A stretch of 7,133 bases of DNA, from assembly GCA_023426765.1 (NCBI GenBank), contig JAEZBW010000661.1, forward strand, positions 1 through 7,133. The letters run 5' to 3'. Made by a program: the position numbers and the translations under genes. Below the pieces are notes generated by a model. That model saw only the letters and a program-made list of their open reading frames with translations, made no database searches and had not been told where the DNA came from. Position 1 is the stretch's first letter; each line of letters opens with the position of its first letter. This document shows positions 5,521-7,133 of the stretch, one piece after another. This stretch comes from Bacillota bacterium. Its GTDB lineage: Bacteria; Bacillota; Clostridia; DSM-8532.

Positions 5521-6717
5521 ATGAAAGTACTTGTGATTAATACCGGAAGTTCGTCTCTGAAGTATCAGCTGATCGACATGGCGAACGAAATGGTTCTGGC
5601 CAGGGGCCTGTGTGACAGAATTGGCCTGGAAGGATCCTTTATCAAACAGGCAAACGACGATGGCAGAAAGTTTCAAAAGGAAATGGAGCTGAAGGATCAT
5701 CACGATGCCATCAAGGAAGTCATTCGTTCATTAATCGACAGCGAGTATGGCGTCATTCAAAGCATGGACGAAATTACTTCGGTGGGGCACCGTGTTGTTC
5801 ACGGAGGGGAGAAATTCTACAAATCAGCCCTCATCAACGAAGACGTGCTGAATACAATCAAGGAATGTATTGTTCTTGCTCCGCTGCATAACGGCCCGAA
5901 CATGGTGGGCATCCAGGCCTGTAAGAAAATCATGCCCGATGTTCCGATGGTTGCTGTTTTCGATACGGCTTTTCATCAGACAATGCCCAAAAAGGCATAT
6001 ATCTACCCGCTGCCATACAGCTTTTATCAGGAAAAAGGCATCCGCCGGTATGGTTTCCACGGAACCTCGCACAAATATGTTTCCGAAAGGGTTGCCGTTC
6101 TGTTGAACAAGCCTTATGACAGCCTGAAAATCGTCACCTGTCATCTGGGTAACGGCTCGAGCATTTGTGCCATTCGCAACGGGATCGCCGTCGATACCAG
6201 CATGGGTTATACACCGCTGGAAGGCGTACCGATGGGAACACGCAGCGGCGTTATCGATCCGGCTATTGTTACGGGGTTGATTGAGCATGACCATTACGAT
6301 GCAGCCATGCTGAACGAGTTGTTGAATAAGAAATCCGGTGTTTTGGGCATTTCGGGAATCAGCAGCGATTTCAGGGATCTGGACGAAGCCGCTGAAAACG
6401 GAAACGAACGCGCCGAACTGGCACTGGAAGTTTTCGCGTACAGCGTGAAGAAATATATCGGTTCCTATGCTGCCGCTATGGGCGGAATTGATGCTTTGGT
6501 ATTCACAGCCGGAATCGGCGAAAACAACAGCGGCATCCGCAAGAGGGTATTGGCCGGTCTTGAATTCCTGGGCGTAGAAATTGACGATGAGAAAAACAAT
6601 CTCAGAGGCCAGGAGCTGGATATCAGCAAACCCGACGCAAAGGTGAGAACCTTTGTCATCCCGACCAATGAAGAGCTTGCCATTGCAAGAGAAACCGTAA
6701 AAATTCTGAAGAAGTGA
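5521..6717 (+). CDS. ackA: Acetate kinase
   Basis: AckA transfers the phosphoryl group of acetyl phosphate to ADP, giving acetate and ATP; with Pta it forms the acetate branch of fermentation. The 398 residues match the usual family length. Both family signatures are present: VLVINTGSSSLKYQL (3-17) and the RYGFHGTSHKYV region (176-187). The active-site residues established for the Methanosarcina thermophila enzyme fall at identical positions: N7, R91, H123, D148, H180, N211, R241 and E384. The enzyme therefore looks fully functional. The Shine-Dalgarno sequence is only a G run (5506-5510, 10 bases before the ATG), weaker than those of neighbouring genes. The 46-bp gap to pta holds only a tiny CTTG/CAAG inverted repeat and no terminator, so co-transcription from the pta promoter is expected. 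Confidence 0.98.
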   Translation: MKVLVINTGSSSLKYQLIDMANEMVLARGLCDRIGLEGSFIKQANDDGRKFQKEMELKDHHDAIKEVIRSLIDSEYGVIQSMDEITSVGHRVVHGGEKFYKSALINEDVLNTIKECIVLAPLHNGPNMVGIQACKKIMPDVPMVAVFDTAFHQTMPKKAYIYPLPYSFYQEKGIRRYGFHGTSHKYVSERVAVLLNKPYDSLKIVTCHLGNGSSICAIRNGIAVDTSMGYTPLEGVPMGTRSGVIDPAIVTGLIEHDHYDAAMLNELLNKKSGVLGISGISSDFRDLDEAAENGNERAELALEVFAYSVKKYIGSYAAAMGGIDALVFTAGIGENNSGIRKRVLAGLEFLGVEIDDEKNNLRGQELDISKPDAKVRTFVIPTNEELAIARETVKILKK

Positions 6718-6757
6718 TCTTGGAATTGACAAGAAATGAAATGGCATGATACATTTG

Positions 6758-6793
6758 TTAAGGTGAAGCTGATGATGCTTCACCTTAATTTAT
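6758..6793 (+). terminator. Intrinsic terminator after ackA
   Basis: A perfect 12-bp stem (TTAAGGTGAAGC at 6758-6769 with its complement at 6777-6788) encloses a 7-base loop (TGATGAT) and is followed by TTTAT. It lies 40 bp after the ackA stop codon. The T run is short, but the stem is strong and the position is right for the end of the pta-ackA operon. Confidence 0.8.
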
Positions 6794-6887
6794 ACTCAGG
6801 GACAATATGCAGACCCATTCGCTCAATGAATAGGATAATACAGGAGTAAACGGGTTCAAACCCGCAGGATAAATCGGAGGGGTAGCC

Positions 6888-7133
6888 ATGAAGGTTTGTA
6901 AATTTGGCGGAACATCACTGGCAAGTGCAGAGCAGGTGAAAAAAGTATGTGATATCGTGACATCCGACCCGGAACGCCGCCTGGTTGTTGTTTCAGCGCC
7001 TGGAAAGGAATTCGATCAGGATACGAAGGTTACCGATATGCTGATCACGCTGGCCGATACTTTTCTGAAAACGGGAGAATGCGAAAAGGAATTGATGGCG
7101 GTTGTCGGCCGTTACGACAGAATCGCTCAGGGG
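6888..7133 (+). CDS. lysC: Aspartate kinase, N-terminal part (3' end off window)
   Basis: Aspartate kinase phosphorylates L-aspartate with ATP, the first committed step toward lysine/diaminopimelate, threonine and methionine. Only 82 residues are in view. The start carries the amino-acid-kinase signature KFGGTSLAS (5-13), followed by ERRLVVVSAPGKEFDQDTKV and TDMLITL, as in the class of monofunctional aspartate kinases common in Clostridia. A clear GGAGG (6876-6880) sits 7 bases before the ATG. The C-terminal ACT domains that set feedback inhibition would lie beyond the window, so the isozyme type and any fusion to homoserine dehydrogenase cannot be judged. The terminator after ackA separates it from the acetate operon; its own promoter is not obvious in the roughly 95 bp before the start. 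Confidence 0.93.
   Translation, partial: MKVCKFGGTSLASAEQVKKVCDIVTSDPERRLVVVSAPGKEFDQDTKVTDMLITLADTFLKTGECEKELMAVVGRYDRIAQG

Noticed and set aside
6848..6866. tRNA T-arm lookalike (GGGTTCAAACCC)
   Set aside because: The stem does not pair in the T-arm register, and there is no acceptor, D or anticodon arm around it.
6794..6887. Lysine riboswitch or T-box upstream of the aspartate kinase gene
   Set aside because: Only about 95 bases separate the ackA terminator from the start codon, too short for a lysine riboswitch with its expression platform. No T-box sequence (UGGNACCGCG-like) is seen.

Overview
The window looks like a piece of chromosome from an anaerobic, fermentative Firmicute, most likely a clostridial (Clostridia) species. 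The grounds are strong GGAGG-type ribosome binding sites, a tightly linked pta-ackA acetate pair, a SpoVK/CbbX-type AAA+ protein, and an aspartate kinase with a KFGGTSLA start of the kind common in Clostridia. The genus cannot be fixed from this sequence alone.

Layout, left to right. (1) The 3' part of hflC (+ strand), a membrane-anchored SPFH/band-7 protein whose start lies upstream of the window. (2) A convergent diacylglycerol-kinase-family lipid kinase (- strand), separated from hflC by a strong shared hairpin. (3) A divergent intergenic region with a 7+7 bp inverted repeat over a likely promoter. It leads into a large protein with two SpoVK/CbbX-like AAA+ modules and an unusual proline-rich heptad-repeat N-terminus. 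(4) A 363-bp gene-free stretch, the least ordinary part of the window. It holds a compact, repeat-built element of about 180 bp: four copies of an 18-19 bp GAGCC-n-GGGAYGGTTC motif with the last one inverted, a perfect 14-bp inverted repeat, and a diverged 34-bp direct repeat. The element ends in a terminator-like hairpin with eight T's. Next to it is a good sigma-A-type promoter carrying a TTGTATACAA palindrome. (5) pta and ackA, both intact, with all the key catalytic residues I could check. (6) A clear terminator, then the 5' part of an aspartate kinase gene that runs off the window.

How the genes work together. Pta and AckA convert acetyl-CoA to acetate with ATP formation, the main energy-conserving end step of many fermenters. 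Aspartate kinase opens lysine/threonine/methionine (and diaminopimelate) synthesis and appears to be a separate transcription unit. HflC and the lipid kinase are membrane-related but convergent, so not co-transcribed. The AAA+ protein appears monocistronic, with no type VII secretion or Rubisco genes in view. Nothing here is a defence system, prophage, CRISPR array or RNA gene. The best candidates for something undescribed are the repeat element upstream of pta and the repeat-bearing twin-AAA+ protein.
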